Below, in pieces: positions 55,460-64,000 of a DNA stretch of 64,000 nt. The DNA lies in the NCBI RefSeq assembly GCF_003057745.1, contig NZ_QBJD02000011.1, forward strand, positions 62,001 to 126,000, read 5' to 3'. The DNA comes from Enterobacter sp. RIT418. Lineage in GTDB: Bacteria > Pseudomonadota > Gammaproteobacteria > Enterobacterales > Enterobacteriaceae. Below the pieces are notes generated by a model. The model saw only the letters and a program-made list of their open reading frames with translations, did no database searches and had not been told where the DNA came from. Made by a program: the position numbers and the translations under genes. Positions within the stretch are counted from its first letter, which is position 1. Each line of letters opens with the position of its first letter.

Positions 55460-56317
55460 TTACGCTTCGATAGCGGCGCGAAGTTTTTTCATCGCGTTCT
55501 TCTCAAGCTGACGCACGCGCTCAGCGGAGACGCCGTAGCGGTCGGCCAGTTCCTGCAGCGTGGACTTGTTGTCTTCGTCCAGCCAGCGGGCGCGGATAAT
55601 ATCCTGGCTACGCTCGTCGAGACCTTCCATCGCGAAGCTCAGCTTGTTCGCGGCCTGATCTTCCCAGTTATCCTCTTCAATGCCGTCGGCAAAGTTAGAG
55701 GTTTTATCCTGCAGATACAGAACCGGTGCCATCGGCTGGCTGTCGGACGCATCGTCATCGGAAGACATGTCAAAGGTCATGTCCTGCGCGGCCATGCGGG
55801 ATTCCATCTCGCGGACGTCTTTGCTGGATACGCCCAGCTCGCGCGCCACCATTTCAACTTCATCCTGATTGAACCAGCCCAGACGCTGCTTGGTTTTACG
55901 CAGGTTGAAGAACAGCTTGCGTTGCGCTTTTGTCGTGGCGACCTTCACGATACGCCAGTTACGCAGTACGTATTCGTGAATTTCCGCTTTGATCCAATGC
56001 ACGGCGAAGGAGACCAGTCGCACACCCACTTCCGGGTTAAAGCGACGTACAGCCTTCATCAGGCCGATGTTGCCTTCCTGAATCAGGTCCGCCTGCGGCA
56101 GGCCGTAGCCCGCGTAATTACGAGCAACGTGAACAACAAAGCGCAGGTGAGACAGGATCAGCGTTTTAGCTGCTTCCAGATCGCCCTGGTAATGCAGCTT
56201 TTCAGCAAGCTCCTTTTCTTCCTCGGCCGTCAACATCGGCCAGGTGTTCGCAGCCCGGATGTAAGATTCCAGGTTACCAACAGGGGCTAAAGCTAAAGTT
56301 TGCATTTCTTTGGTCAT
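55460..56317 (-). CDS. rpoH: Heat-shock sigma factor RpoH (sigma-32)
   Basis: RpoH directs RNA polymerase to heat-shock promoters. The 285 residues (284 in E. coli) contain region 2 ([19 protein letters not shown]), the RpoH box QRKLFFNLR at 132-140, and region 4 HTH ([21 protein letters not shown]). In E. coli the mRNA 5' part acts as a thermosensor. A sigma-E-type promoter is visible upstream. Confidence 0.98.
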   Translation of the reverse strand: MTKEMQTLALAPVGNLESYIRAANTWPMLTAEEEKELAEKLHYQGDLEAAKTLILSHLRFVVHVARNYAGYGLPQADLIQEGNIGLMKAVRRFNPEVGVRLVSFAVHWIKAEIHEYVLRNWRIVKVATTKAQRKLFFNLRKTKQRLGWFNQDEVEMVARELGVSSKDVREMESRMAAQDMTFDMSSDDDASDSQPMAPVLYLQDKTSNFADGIEEDNWEDQAANKLSFAMEGLDERSQDIIRARWLDEDNKSTLQELADRYGVSAERVRQLEKNAMKKLRAAIEA

Positions 56318-56411
56318 TCATTCCTCTCAATGTTTCTTCTGGTCCAGGCTGTCCCCGTCAGGCAACAACCATGCCAAAGCGTTTGAGCAACGAGATTAGC
56401 ATTCACTCTTT

Positions 56412-56441
56412 TATCAGACAGTGATTTTATCCACAAGTTCC
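56412..56441 (-). promoter_or_regulatory. Sigma-E-type promoter of rpoH
   Basis: On the minus strand GGAACTT (56435-56441) and TCTGATA (56412-56418) are spaced 16 bp apart, matching E. coli rpoH P3. This links rpoH to envelope or extreme heat stress. Other rpoH promoters probably overlap. Confidence 0.8.
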
Positions 56442-56514
56442 AGGTGCAACAGTGAATAAATTACGCACAAAATGTGACATGAAGATGATACTGCGGGAAA
56501 GAGACAACAGGGAC

Positions 56515-56555
56515 ATCTTTCCCTGCAGAGCGAACATCTCGGTGCAGGGAAAGAT
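56515..56555 (-). terminator. Hairpin between ftsX and rpoH
   Basis: ATCTTTCCCTGCA at 56515-56527 and its exact complement at 56543-56555 form a 13-pair stem. It starts 15 bp after the ftsX stop. There is no long T-run, so it may be a partial terminator allowing readthrough into rpoH. Confidence 0.7.
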
Positions 56556-56570
56556 TATATCACGCTTTTA

Positions 56571-57626
56571 TTAGTCGGGAGTAAAGTGACGTAAATGTTG
56601 CACGGTTGCGAGCCATGCGGCCACCCAGCCGATCATCGAGCACACCAGCAGCAACAGCAGGCACTCATCGAACCCTAAGCCGCTGATATCAAACTTGGTT
56701 CCGAAAACCTGCGCCACGTCGGTGACGGCGGAGGAGAGTCGCATCACCAAAATTTCTGACAAAATCAATGAAAGAAATGCACCAGAAAAACCTAATAACG
56801 CGCCGCCGTAGAGGAACGGGCGGAGGATAAACCCATCCGTTGCGCCAATCAGTTTCTGCACGTTGATGGTGTCGCGGCGGGCGAAGATGCTCAGGCGCAC
56901 GCTGTTACCGATGACGAGGAATACCGCCGCCACCATCAGCACGCCAATCATCGCCGAGACGCGCCCGACAAGCCCGGTCAGCGCCGCCAGACGGGCAAAC
57001 CAGCTGTCGTCCATGCGCACTTCATCGATGCCGTTAATCCGGGTAATGCGGTCACGCAGGGTGTTAAGCGAATCGGTGCCCTGGAAATCCAGCTTCGGGA
57101 TCACCACGGCCACGGCGGGCAGCGGATTCTCTTCAAGCATATCCAGCGCGCCGCCAAAGCCTGACCAGTTGCGGAACTCGCCCAGCGCTTCGTCGCGCGA
57201 CAGGTAGTTAACCTTCTCCACGCCCTGTTCGGCCTGGATCTGCCCGACCACCTGCGCCGCCGCGTTATCGTCGAGCGCTTTATCCAGGTAAACCGTGATC
57301 TGCGGCGACGGATAGTACTGCGACGCCGCCTGATTCACGTTTTTATAGACCATGTAGCAGACGCTCGGCAGCGTCAGGGAGATGGCAATCACCATCACCG
57401 TGAGGAACGTTGCCAGCGGCTTGCTTTTCAGATCCTGCAGCGCGCCGTGGAAGGCGTAGCGCACCTGTTCGTTAAAGACGTTGGTTTTACGGGAGGCCGG
57501 CTTAGGCGCGGCCTTCGCGCGCTTGGGCGCATTGCGGTTGCCGTCACCGCCGCCCTGCGGCTTGCGGAAGCGGTCAAACCGGTTCCCGAACTGCCGAATC
57601 TGGTTCATTGCGTCGCGCTTATTCAC
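56571..57626 (-). CDS. ftsX: Cell division protein FtsX
   Basis: FtsX is the membrane partner of FtsE and, through EnvC, activates septal cell-wall hydrolases. The 351 residues (352 in E. coli) have a basic cytoplasmic N-terminus, a first membrane segment ([20 protein letters not shown]), a periplasmic loop and three more segments. Its start overlaps ftsE by 8 bp. It is last in ftsYEX. Confidence 0.96.
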   Translation of the reverse strand: MNKRDAMNQIRQFGNRFDRFRKPQGGGDGNRNAPKRAKAAPKPASRKTNVFNEQVRYAFHGALQDLKSKPLATFLTVMVIAISLTLPSVCYMVYKNVNQAASQYYPSPQITVYLDKALDDNAAAQVVGQIQAEQGVEKVNYLSRDEALGEFRNWSGFGGALDMLEENPLPAVAVVIPKLDFQGTDSLNTLRDRITRINGIDEVRMDDSWFARLAALTGLVGRVSAMIGVLMVAAVFLVIGNSVRLSIFARRDTINVQKLIGATDGFILRPFLYGGALLGFSGAFLSLILSEILVMRLSSAVTDVAQVFGTKFDISGLGFDECLLLLLVCSMIGWVAAWLATVQHLRHFTPD

Positions 57627-58284
57627 CGTGGCCTCCGTGCAAATGACCGTCGCTCAGCGTCAGCATGCGGTACGAACGACGGGAAATCAGCCCGATGTCG
57701 TGCGTCGCCATCAGTACCGTCACCCCAACGCGGTTAAATTCCTCAAACAGACGCAAAATCCCTTCTGACAGGGCATCGTCCAGGTTACCGGTCGGCTCAT
57801 CCGCCAGCAGCACGGCAGGCTTGTTCACCACCGCACGGGCGATGCCCACGCGCTGCTGTTCACCGCCGGAGAGCTGGATTGGGAAATTCTTCGCTTTGTC
57901 CAACAGCCCGACCTTGTCCAGCGCCGCAGAGACGCGGCGGCGGATATCATCATAGCTGGCACCGGCAATAATCAGCGGGATCGCCACGTTATCAAACACG
58001 GTGCGATCCATCAGCAGGTGGTGATCCTGGAAAATCATCCCGATCTGGCGGCGCAAAAACGGCACCTCGCGGTTTTTCAGGCGGCTGATGTCATGGCCGC
58101 TGAAGAAGATTTTCCCGGCGCTGGGCCGTTCGATCCCACAGATCAGCTTGAGCAGGGTACTTTTCCCCGCGCCGGAGTGACCGGTCAGGAACGCCATCTC
58201 GCCCGGCTGCAGGTGGAATGTCACCCCCTGCAGCGCTTGTCTCCCACCGAGATAGGCCTTGCTGACATGTTCAAAGCGAATCAT
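57619..58284 (-). CDS. ftsE: Cell division ATP-binding protein FtsE
   Basis: FtsE is the ATPase of the FtsEX divisome complex. The 221 residues (222 in E. coli) carry Walker [15 protein letters not shown], signature [15 protein letters not shown] and Walker [13 protein letters not shown]. It begins 2 bp after ftsY. Confidence 0.97.
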   Translation of the reverse strand: MIRFEHVSKAYLGGRQALQGVTFHLQPGEMAFLTGHSGAGKSTLLKLICGIERPSAGKIFFSGHDISRLKNREVPFLRRQIGMIFQDHHLLMDRTVFDNVAIPLIIAGASYDDIRRRVSAALDKVGLLDKAKNFPIQLSGGEQQRVGIARAVVNKPAVLLADEPTGNLDDALSEGILRLFEEFNRVGVTVLMATHDIGLISRRSYRMLTLSDGHLHGGHGE

Positions 58285-58286
58285 TG

Positions 58287-59753
58287 TTAGTCCTCTCGGG
58301 CAAATAATGCCTCAATAAAGTCGTCCGATTTAAACGGACGCAAATCCTCAATACGCTCGCCTACGCCGATGTAGCGGATAGGAATGCCGAACTGGTCGGC
58401 CACGGAGAAGATCACCCCGCCTTTGGCGGTGCCGTCCAGCTTGGTCAGCGTGATCCCTGTCAGCCCTACCGCTTCATGGAACAGCTTCGCCTGGCTAATG
58501 GCGTTTTGCCCGGTGCTGGCGTCGATGGTCAGCATAATTTCATGCGGCGCATCTTCGTCCAGCTTCTTCATGACGCGAACGATTTTTTTCAGCTCTTCCA
58601 TCAGGTGCGATTTATTCTGTAAACGCCCTGCGGTATCGGCGATCAGCACGTCCACGTTGCGCGCCTTCGCCGCCTGTATGGCGTCAAAGATCACGGAGGC
58701 GGAATCCGCACCGGTGTGCTGCGCGATCACCGGAATGTTGTTGCGCTGGCCCCAGACCTGAAGCTGCTCCACCGCCGCCGCGCGGAAGGTATCGCCCGCC
58801 GCCAGCATCACCGACTTGCCCTGCTGCTCGAACTGACGCGCCAGCTTGCCGATGGTGGTGGTTTTGCCCACGCCGTTCACGCCAACCATCAGAATAACAA
58901 ATGGCGTTTTGCCTTCAATATTAAGCGGTTCGTCAACTTTTGCGAGAATTTCACCCATCTCATCTTTCAACAGGCCGTACAGCGCTTCGGCGTCGCGCAG
59001 CTGCTTGCGGCTCGCGCCTTCGGTCAGGCTGGCGATGATCTTGCGGGTGGTTTCCACGCCGACGTCGGCAATCAGCAGCTGCTCTTCCAGCTCTTCAAAC
59101 AGATCATCGTCGATCTTTTTGCCGCGGAACAGGCTGATAAATCCGGAACCGAGATTTTCTTTGGTCTTAAGCAGACTGCGCTTCAGGCGAGCGAAGAAAC
59201 CTTCTTTGGTCGGTTTTTCCTGCTCCTGAGCGATCTCCTCAACCGGTTCATCCTCTTCAGCCACCGGCACGACGATTTCCGCTTCTTCTGCGGCCTCTGC
59301 CGCCAGCGCCTGGGCTTCCAGCTCGTCGTCGGTAAGCTCAGGCTCGTTGACCGCCTCTTCTTCTACCGCGTCAATAATCTCAACGGTTTCCGCTTCGGCC
59401 TGCCACTCTTCGGCAGACACCTCTTCGGCCTTGACCTCTTCCGGCAGCGGCAGCGTTTCATGTTCAATAACCGTCTGCGGCGCTTCGGCAACGGTTTCGA
59501 CGACAGCCGGTTCCGGCTTCTCGCTCTCCTGAACCTCTTGGGTAACCTCAACCACCTCTTCAGCAAAGGATTTAATCTCTTCTTTGCTGTGCGCAGGCTC
59601 TTCCGCTTCTACGACCGCGGCGGTTTCAACAGGCGTTTCAGGCTGGGACGGCTCTTCAACGGCCTGTTGCTCTTCGGCTGGCTGCTCTTTTTCTTGCTCT
59701 TTTTCACCGAAGCCCAGCCAGGAAAAGAAGCCACGTTTTTTTTGTTTTGCCAT
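58287..59753 (-). CDS. ftsY: Signal recognition particle receptor FtsY
   Basis: FtsY brings SRP-bound ribosomes to the SecYEG translocon. The 488 residues (497 in E. coli) have a long acidic A domain (about 1-185, rich in Glu, Ala and Val) and an NG GTPase domain with GVNGVGKTTTIGKLA, DTAGR and TKLDGTAKGG. The start follows a basic MAKQKKRGFFSWLGFG membrane-binding segment. It heads ftsYEX and is divergent from rsmD. Confidence 0.97.
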   Translation of the reverse strand: MAKQKKRGFFSWLGFGEKEQEKEQPAEEQQAVEEPSQPETPVETAAVVEAEEPAHSKEEIKSFAEEVVEVTQEVQESEKPEPAVVETVAEAPQTVIEHETLPLPEEVKAEEVSAEEWQAEAETVEIIDAVEEEAVNEPELTDDELEAQALAAEAAEEAEIVVPVAEEDEPVEEIAQEQEKPTKEGFFARLKRSLLKTKENLGSGFISLFRGKKIDDDLFEELEEQLLIADVGVETTRKIIASLTEGASRKQLRDAEALYGLLKDEMGEILAKVDEPLNIEGKTPFVILMVGVNGVGKTTTIGKLARQFEQQGKSVMLAAGDTFRAAAVEQLQVWGQRNNIPVIAQHTGADSASVIFDAIQAAKARNVDVLIADTAGRLQNKSHLMEELKKIVRVMKKLDEDAPHEIMLTIDASTGQNAISQAKLFHEAVGLTGITLTKLDGTAKGGVIFSVADQFGIPIRYIGVGERIEDLRPFKSDDFIEALFARED

Positions 59754-59880
59754 CTGCGACTACACTCCTCGCGGCGCTATATACATGGAAGCTAAAAAAA
59801 TGATGAAATAGTCTAACACTTTACTTAATCGACATCACCGCCCGCAATCGCAGGCCAATTGTTAGCAGAGCTTTCCTGAA

Positions 59881-60483
59881 ATGAAGAAACCCAACCGTGC
59901 CTCCGCCGGGCAAATTCGCATTATCGGCGGGCAGTGGCGAGGCCGGAAATTACCGGTGCCGGACAGCCCCGGCCTGCGTCCCACCACCGATCGCGTGCGC
60001 GAGACGCTGTTTAACTGGCTGGCTCCGTCAATGGTAGACGCCCACTGCCTGGACTGCTTCGCCGGGAGCGGCGCGCTCGGGCTGGAGGCGCTGTCCCGCT
60101 ATGCCGCCAGCGCCACGCTGCTGGAGATGGAGCGCGGCGTCGCGCAGACGCTGAAGCAAAATCTGGCGACCCTGAAGGCAACGCACGCCAGCGTGGTGAA
60201 TACCAACACGCTCAGCTTCCTGGCGCAAAAAGGCACGCCGCACAACGTGGTGTTCGTTGACCCACCGTTCCGCAAAGGGCTGCTGGAAGAGACGCTGTCC
60301 CTGCTGGAAAATAACGGCTGGCTGGCGGATGACGCGCTAATTTATGTGGAAAGCGAAGTGGAAAATGGCATGCCGCCGGTGCCCGCCCACTGGGCGCTGC
60401 ATCGCGAAAAGGTGGCCGGCCAGGTCGCCTACCGTTTGTATCACCGTCAGGCACAAGGAGAATCCGATGCCGGTACTGATTAA
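59881..60483 (+). CDS. rsmD: 16S rRNA (guanine966-N2)-methyltransferase
   Basis: RsmD methylates G966 of 16S rRNA. The 200 residues (198 in E. coli) show the SAM-binding motif LDCFAGSGALGLEAL and the catalytic DPPF at residues 127-130. IRIIGGQWRGRKLPVP is the typical N-terminus. Its last 17 bases overlap yhhL. Confidence 0.96.
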   Translation: MKKPNRASAGQIRIIGGQWRGRKLPVPDSPGLRPTTDRVRETLFNWLAPSMVDAHCLDCFAGSGALGLEALSRYAASATLLEMERGVAQTLKQNLATLKATHASVVNTNTLSFLAQKGTPHNVVFVDPPFRKGLLEETLSLLENNGWLADDALIYVESEVENGMPPVPAHWALHREKVAGQVAYRLYHRQAQGESDAGTD

Positions 60484-60748
60484 CCTGGGACGTTTACTGA
60501 TGCTGGGCGTTTGGGCGTTCCTGATCCTGAATCTGGTGCATCCGTTCCCGCGCCCGATGAACATTTTCGTGAACGTGGCGCTGATTTTCACCTCGTTCAT
60601 GCACGCCCTGCAGATGGTGATGCTGAAAAACGGCCTGCCGAAAGATGGCCCGCAGATGACCGGATGGCAGCAGCTGCGCGTGTTTATTTTTGGCGTGTTT
60701 GAGCTGCTGGTGTGGATGAAAAAATTTAAGGCGCAGGTGAAGAAATAA
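60467..60748 (+). CDS. yhhL: DUF1145 inner membrane protein YhhL
   Basis: A 93-residue hydrophobic protein of unknown function, close to E. coli YhhL (89). Two or three membrane segments are visible (LLMLGVWAFLILNLVH, IFVNVALIFTSFMHALQMVML). ATG 60467 follows AAGGAG at good spacing inside the end of rsmD, implying coupling. Confidence 0.9.
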   Translation: MPVLINLGRLLMLGVWAFLILNLVHPFPRPMNIFVNVALIFTSFMHALQMVMLKNGLPKDGPQMTGWQQLRVFIFGVFELLVWMKKFKAQVKK

Positions 60749-60767
60749 CGCTTTTCACCAGCGTAAT

Positions 60768-60802
60768 AAAAAACGGCAATCCTTCTGGACTGCCGTTTTT
60801 TT
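60768..60802. terminator. Bidirectional intrinsic terminator after yhhL
   Basis: AAAAAACGGCA and TGCCGTTTTTTT form a stem with a 13-base loop that can pair further. It lies between the convergent yhhL and yhjE. It also marks a synteny break relative to E. coli. Confidence 0.88.
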
Positions 60803-60804
60803 GC

Positions 60805-62127
60805 CTAGAGCGACCGGTGCCGCGTTTCGTGCGTCAGCAGCAGCGCGATCAGCGTCAGCGCCGCCATCGCGGCCAGATAAACGCCGACGTAAAACAGGCC
60901 GTAGTTCGCCTGCAGCCAAGTGGCGATATACGGCGCTACGGACGCGCCCAAAATAGACGCCACGTTGTACGAGAAAGACGCGCCGGTGTAGCGCACCTCG
61001 GTCGGGAACAGCTCGGGCAGCAGCGCCCCCATCGGGCCGAAGGTTAGCCCCATCAGGCTCAGGCCAATCAGCAGATACGCCATCACCAGCGTCGGGCTGC
61101 CAGAGCCTAACAGCGGCGGGAAGACGAAGAGCGCAAACAGGATAATCAGCGTGGTGATGACAATCATGCTCGGGCGACGGCCAAATTTATCCGCCAGCAT
61201 ACCCGATACCGGCACCATGACGCCGAAGCCAATCACCGCCATCATCAGCATCCACAGCACTTCGTTACGCGGCAGCCCGAGGCCAACCGGCGTAGCCGCC
61301 GTGCTGTAGGTCATTGAGTACACGGTCATGATGTAGAACAGCGTGTAGGTCGCCAGCATGATAAACGTGCCCAGCACGGTCACGCGGACGTGTTTGGTCA
61401 GCAGCGTGCCCAGCGGCACTTTGACCTGCTTCTTCGCCGCCGCCACTTTGGCAAAGACCGGCGTTTCGTGCAGGGAAACGCGCACGTACAGGCCAATCAG
61501 CACCAGCACGGCGGAGAAAACGAACGGAATACGCCAGCCCCAGGTCATGAACTGTTCATCGGTCAGCAGCCAGGAGAGCAGCAGGAACGTTCCGTTGGCA
61601 AAGAAGAAGCCAATCGGCGCGCCCAGCTGCGGGAACGAGCCGTACAGCGCGCGCTTGCGCGGCGGTGCGTTCTCGGTCGCCAGCAGCGCCGCCCCGCCCC
61701 ATTCGCCGCCCAGGCCTAAGCCCTGGCCAAAACGCGCCAGCGCCAGCAGCAGCGGGGCTAAAATCCCGATGGTTTCATAGGTGGGCAGCAGGCCGATGGC
61801 AACGGTGGAAATGCCCATGGTCAGCAGCGAGGCGACCAGCGTCACCTTACGCCCCACGCGATCGCCGAAGTGGCCAAACAGCGCGGAGCCAATCGGGCGG
61901 GCGACGAAGGCAATCGCGAACGTTGCTAAAGACTGTAGCGTGGCCGCCGTTGGGTCACCCTGCGGGAAGAAAATATGGGGAAAGACGATCACCGCCGCGG
62001 TGGCGTAAATGTAGAAGTCGAAGAACTCAATGGCGGTACCGATCAGCGAGGCGACAACAACTTTGTTGCGCGAGTTGACGGGCGCCTGGTCCGCGTCGGA
62101 ATCGAGTGTGGTGGCTGTTGCTTGCAT
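60805..62127 (-). CDS. yhjE: MFS transporter, metabolite:H+ symporter family
   Basis: The 440 residues equal E. coli YhjE and match it closely along the chain (NSRNKVVVASLIGTAIEFFD, ALARFGQGLGLGGEWGGAAL). The MHS family moves small carboxylates and osmolytes with protons; the YhjE substrate is unknown. Twelve membrane segments and the MFS motif GHFGDRVGRK are visible. It is downstream of yhjD on the same strand, as in E. coli. Confidence 0.92.
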   Translation of the reverse strand: MQATATTLDSDADQAPVNSRNKVVVASLIGTAIEFFDFYIYATAAVIVFPHIFFPQGDPTAATLQSLATFAIAFVARPIGSALFGHFGDRVGRKVTLVASLLTMGISTVAIGLLPTYETIGILAPLLLALARFGQGLGLGGEWGGAALLATENAPPRKRALYGSFPQLGAPIGFFFANGTFLLLSWLLTDEQFMTWGWRIPFVFSAVLVLIGLYVRVSLHETPVFAKVAAAKKQVKVPLGTLLTKHVRVTVLGTFIMLATYTLFYIMTVYSMTYSTAATPVGLGLPRNEVLWMLMMAVIGFGVMVPVSGMLADKFGRRPSMIVITTLIILFALFVFPPLLGSGSPTLVMAYLLIGLSLMGLTFGPMGALLPELFPTEVRYTGASFSYNVASILGASVAPYIATWLQANYGLFYVGVYLAAMAALTLIALLLTHETRHRSL

Positions 62128-62356
62128 ATTATTTTCTTATTTTTGACGAACGAAAGGCCATATTACGCACAGCAAAAGCGACATTTCAATCTGTAACAAA
62201 GCGGCGAACTGGTGAAAAAAGAGTCAAAAAGTGAATAATGTTCAGCCTCGCCAAAACGCTTCCATGAAATGCTTCACAGATTTTAAATATCAGCGGATAA
62301 AACTGGTTTAAGGTTAAATAAAAGTTAATTACTGGATTTATATGCTGAAATGATGA

Positions 62357-62381
62357 ATCGGGCTGACATTTTCAGCCCGAT
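62357..62381 (-). terminator. Hairpin after yhjD
   Basis: ATCGGGCTGA and TCAGCCCGAT form a perfect ten-pair stem with a five-base loop, 8 bp beyond the yhjD stop. A clear T-tract is absent. The remaining 229 bp to yhjE hold AT-rich sequence and probably the yhjE promoter. Confidence 0.65.
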
Positions 62382-62388
62382 GATAGGT

Positions 62389-63414
62389 TTAGCGATGCGT
62401 TTTGCCCGGCATGCGCGGGTCATCTTTGTATTCCGCGGTGGCGATCCAGGCCGCGCAGAACAGCGTCAGGCGGGCGAAGAAGTAGAAGAACGCCATCAGC
62501 CCGAGCACCGATCCAAACGCGGCGCCGGAGGGCGATTTCACCAGCGACGGCAGCGTATAGGTCATTACGATCTTAATCACCTCGAAGCCTATCGCGGCAA
62601 TCAGCGTGCCGCGTATCAGCGCCTTTTTACGCGGGCGATGGCGAGGCAAGCGCCAGAAGATCCAGAAGAACAGCAGATAGTTGGCAAAGATGGAGATTGC
62701 CAGGCCAATGCCGCGCCAGGCGGGCTTCAGCCATTCGATGTAGTCCAGATACAGCGCGGAGATAATCATCTGCTGGGCAGAGCCCGCAACCGAGGTGATG
62801 GAGAGCGTTACGATCAGCGCCACCAGCAGGCCAATCAGCGAGATGAAGTCGCGGAAATACTTCACCCAGATTTTCTCCTCGTCCTGCGGCGTGCGCTCCC
62901 ACACGTCGCGCGACTGGGCGCGAATGGCCTCGCGCAGGTTGCCCATCCAGTTAATGCCCGAGTAAAGCGCGATCAGTAAACCGACGATCCCAACGGTGGT
63001 TCTCTGCTGCACGGCGGTGTTAATCGTGCTTTTCAGCGTTGCGGCGAGAGTCGGGTCGCTCACGTTATTCAGGATCTTGTTGAAGATGTCCTGAAGCAGC
63101 GTGGGGTGCGAGGCGAGAACAAAACCCGCCGCGGCGAAAGACACCATGAGGATGGGGATCATCGATAAAAACGAGAAGTAGGTGATGGCCGCCCCGAACT
63201 GATTGCCCAGACGATCGTTAAAGCGCTCGGCGGCGCGGATCAGGTGCGCAATCACGGGAAGCTGCTTTATGCGTTCAGCCAGCGTCAAGGCGGTTCCCAG
63301 CGCCTTGCTGGCCGTGCCGGGCTCTTTCGGCTCCTCGGGCCTGGTGTCCATTTTCTTCACAGGCTCAAAATCCAGATGCTGTGTGGGTCGTTGCGGATCG
63401 TTTTCCTGCGTCAC
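62389..63414 (-). CDS. yhjD: YihY/BrkB-family inner membrane protein YhjD
   Basis: The 341 residues (337 in E. coli) have a hydrophilic N-terminus of about 75 residues and about six membrane segments (ITYFSFLSMIPILMVSFAAA; FARLTLFCAAWIATAEYK). In E. coli a yhjD mutation allows growth without Kdo, suggesting a lipid IVA export role. The exact function is not settled. Confidence 0.92.
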   Translation of the reverse strand: MTQENDPQRPTQHLDFEPVKKMDTRPEEPKEPGTASKALGTALTLAERIKQLPVIAHLIRAAERFNDRLGNQFGAAITYFSFLSMIPILMVSFAAAGFVLASHPTLLQDIFNKILNNVSDPTLAATLKSTINTAVQQRTTVGIVGLLIALYSGINWMGNLREAIRAQSRDVWERTPQDEEKIWVKYFRDFISLIGLLVALIVTLSITSVAGSAQQMIISALYLDYIEWLKPAWRGIGLAISIFANYLLFFWIFWRLPRHRPRKKALIRGTLIAAIGFEVIKIVMTYTLPSLVKSPSGAAFGSVLGLMAFFYFFARLTLFCAAWIATAEYKDDPRMPGKTHR

Positions 63415-63463
63415 GCGTCTTTTCCTTTTCGTTTCCAGAATGTATTTGAATTATAGCGTGTGG

Positions 63464-64000
63464 CTAACCCACGTACGCTTTTGTCTGTTCGGTCAGCCAC
63501 TCCATGAACAGATGAACCCGACGGGAGAGGTTGCGGCGGTGAGGGTAAATCAGCGAAACCGGCATCGGTTCAGCACGATACTGCGGCAGGATCTCAATCA
63601 GCTTTTTCGTGCGCAGCGCGTCGCGCACGCCGACGCGCGGTACCTGAATAATCCCCAGCCCGGCAATGCAGGCGGCGTGATAAGTCTCGGTGCTGTTGAC
63701 CGTGAGCACCCCGCCCGTTTTCACCCACTGCACGGACGTGCCGTTGAAGTACTCGAAGCCCTGCGGCCGCGTTCCCAGCGTGGCGGCGTAATGCACCACG
63801 GCGTGAGACGCCAGGTCGTCCAGCGTGTCAGGATAGCCAAAACGCTCCAGATAAGCCGGGCTGGCGCAGTTAATCACCGACAGCCTGCCGAGCGGGCGCG
63901 CGATAAGCCCGGAGTCCTTCAGCGTGCCGACGCGCACCACGCAGTCAAAGCCTTCGCGAATCACGTCCACCAGGCGGTCGCTGCTGCTAAGCTCCACTTC
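63464..64000 (-). CDS. yhjC: LysR-type regulator, C-terminal part only (YhjC-like)
   Basis: The frame stays open to the window end, so only the last 178 residues are seen; the DNA-binding domain lies outside. The visible part is a LysR effector domain (FDCVVRVGTLKDSGLIARPLG, CASPAYLERFG, AACIAGLGIIQVP). It resembles E. coli YhjC, and the order yhjC-yhjD-yhjE supports this. A GTG at 63997 is internal, not a start. The target is unknown. Confidence 0.8.
   Translation of the reverse strand, partial: EVELSSSDRLVDVIREGFDCVVRVGTLKDSGLIARPLGRLSVINCASPAYLERFGYPDTLDDLASHAVVHYAATLGTRPQGFEYFNGTSVQWVKTGGVLTVNSTETYHAACIAGLGIIQVPRVGVRDALRTKKLIEILPQYRAEPMPVSLIYPHRRNLSRRVHLFMEWLTEQTKAYVG

Overview
The window looks like chromosomal core sequence of a member of the Enterobacteriaceae, most likely Enterobacter or a close relative. 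It is GC-rich, nearly every gene has an E. coli-like product of almost identical length, and gene order follows the E. coli 75-78 min region. I saw no phage, insertion sequence, CRISPR array, tRNA, rRNA or toxin locus. I did not find a new multi-gene system. The most unusual material is non-coding: a family of GC-rich palindromic repeats, one copy of which has an internally amplified 45-bp module.

Layout. 1-5754: 3' part of tex/yhgF, the repeat array, then feoABC for ferrous iron uptake. 5775-8286: a small DUF1471 protein, bioH, gntX and nfuA. 8661-9977: gntT. 10071-17844: malQ-malP divergent from malT. 17895-21686: glpR-glpG-glpE divergent from glpD. 21782-31150: the glycogen operon glgB-glgX-glgC-glgA-glgP. 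31391-33265: asd divergent from yhgN. 33458-36451: gntU, gntK and gntR. 36553-39208: yhhW, yhhX, the small RNA RyhB and yhhY. 39317-41565: ggt and yhhA. 41546-46526: ugpBAECQ for glycerol-3-phosphate uptake. 46960-53863: livKHMGF, panM and livJ. 54061-55326: a PuuE-like aminotransferase. 55460-60748: rpoH, ftsYEX, rsmD and yhhL. 60805-64000: yhjE, yhjD and a partial yhjC-like regulator.

How the genes work together. Maltodextrin use (malPQ, malT) sits near glycogen synthesis and breakdown (glg). Gluconate uptake and phosphorylation (gntT, gntU, gntK) share GntR operators that are visible in the DNA. Glycerol-3-phosphate is handled by glpD under GlpR, and by the ugp transporter behind two Pho-box-like sites. 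Iron control appears twice: Fur-like boxes lie upstream of feoA and of ryhB. Branched-chain amino acid uptake uses two paralogous binding proteins (livJ, livK) and one permease; the livJ leader carries CACAACA motifs typical of GcvB targets.

Compared from memory with E. coli K-12, rtcBA/rtcR are absent between malT and glpR and yhgA is replaced by the DUF1471 gene. A puuE-like gene is added between livJ and rpoH. yhjE-yhjD-yhjC follow yhhL in inverted orientation, which suggests an inversion endpoint at about 60750-60805.
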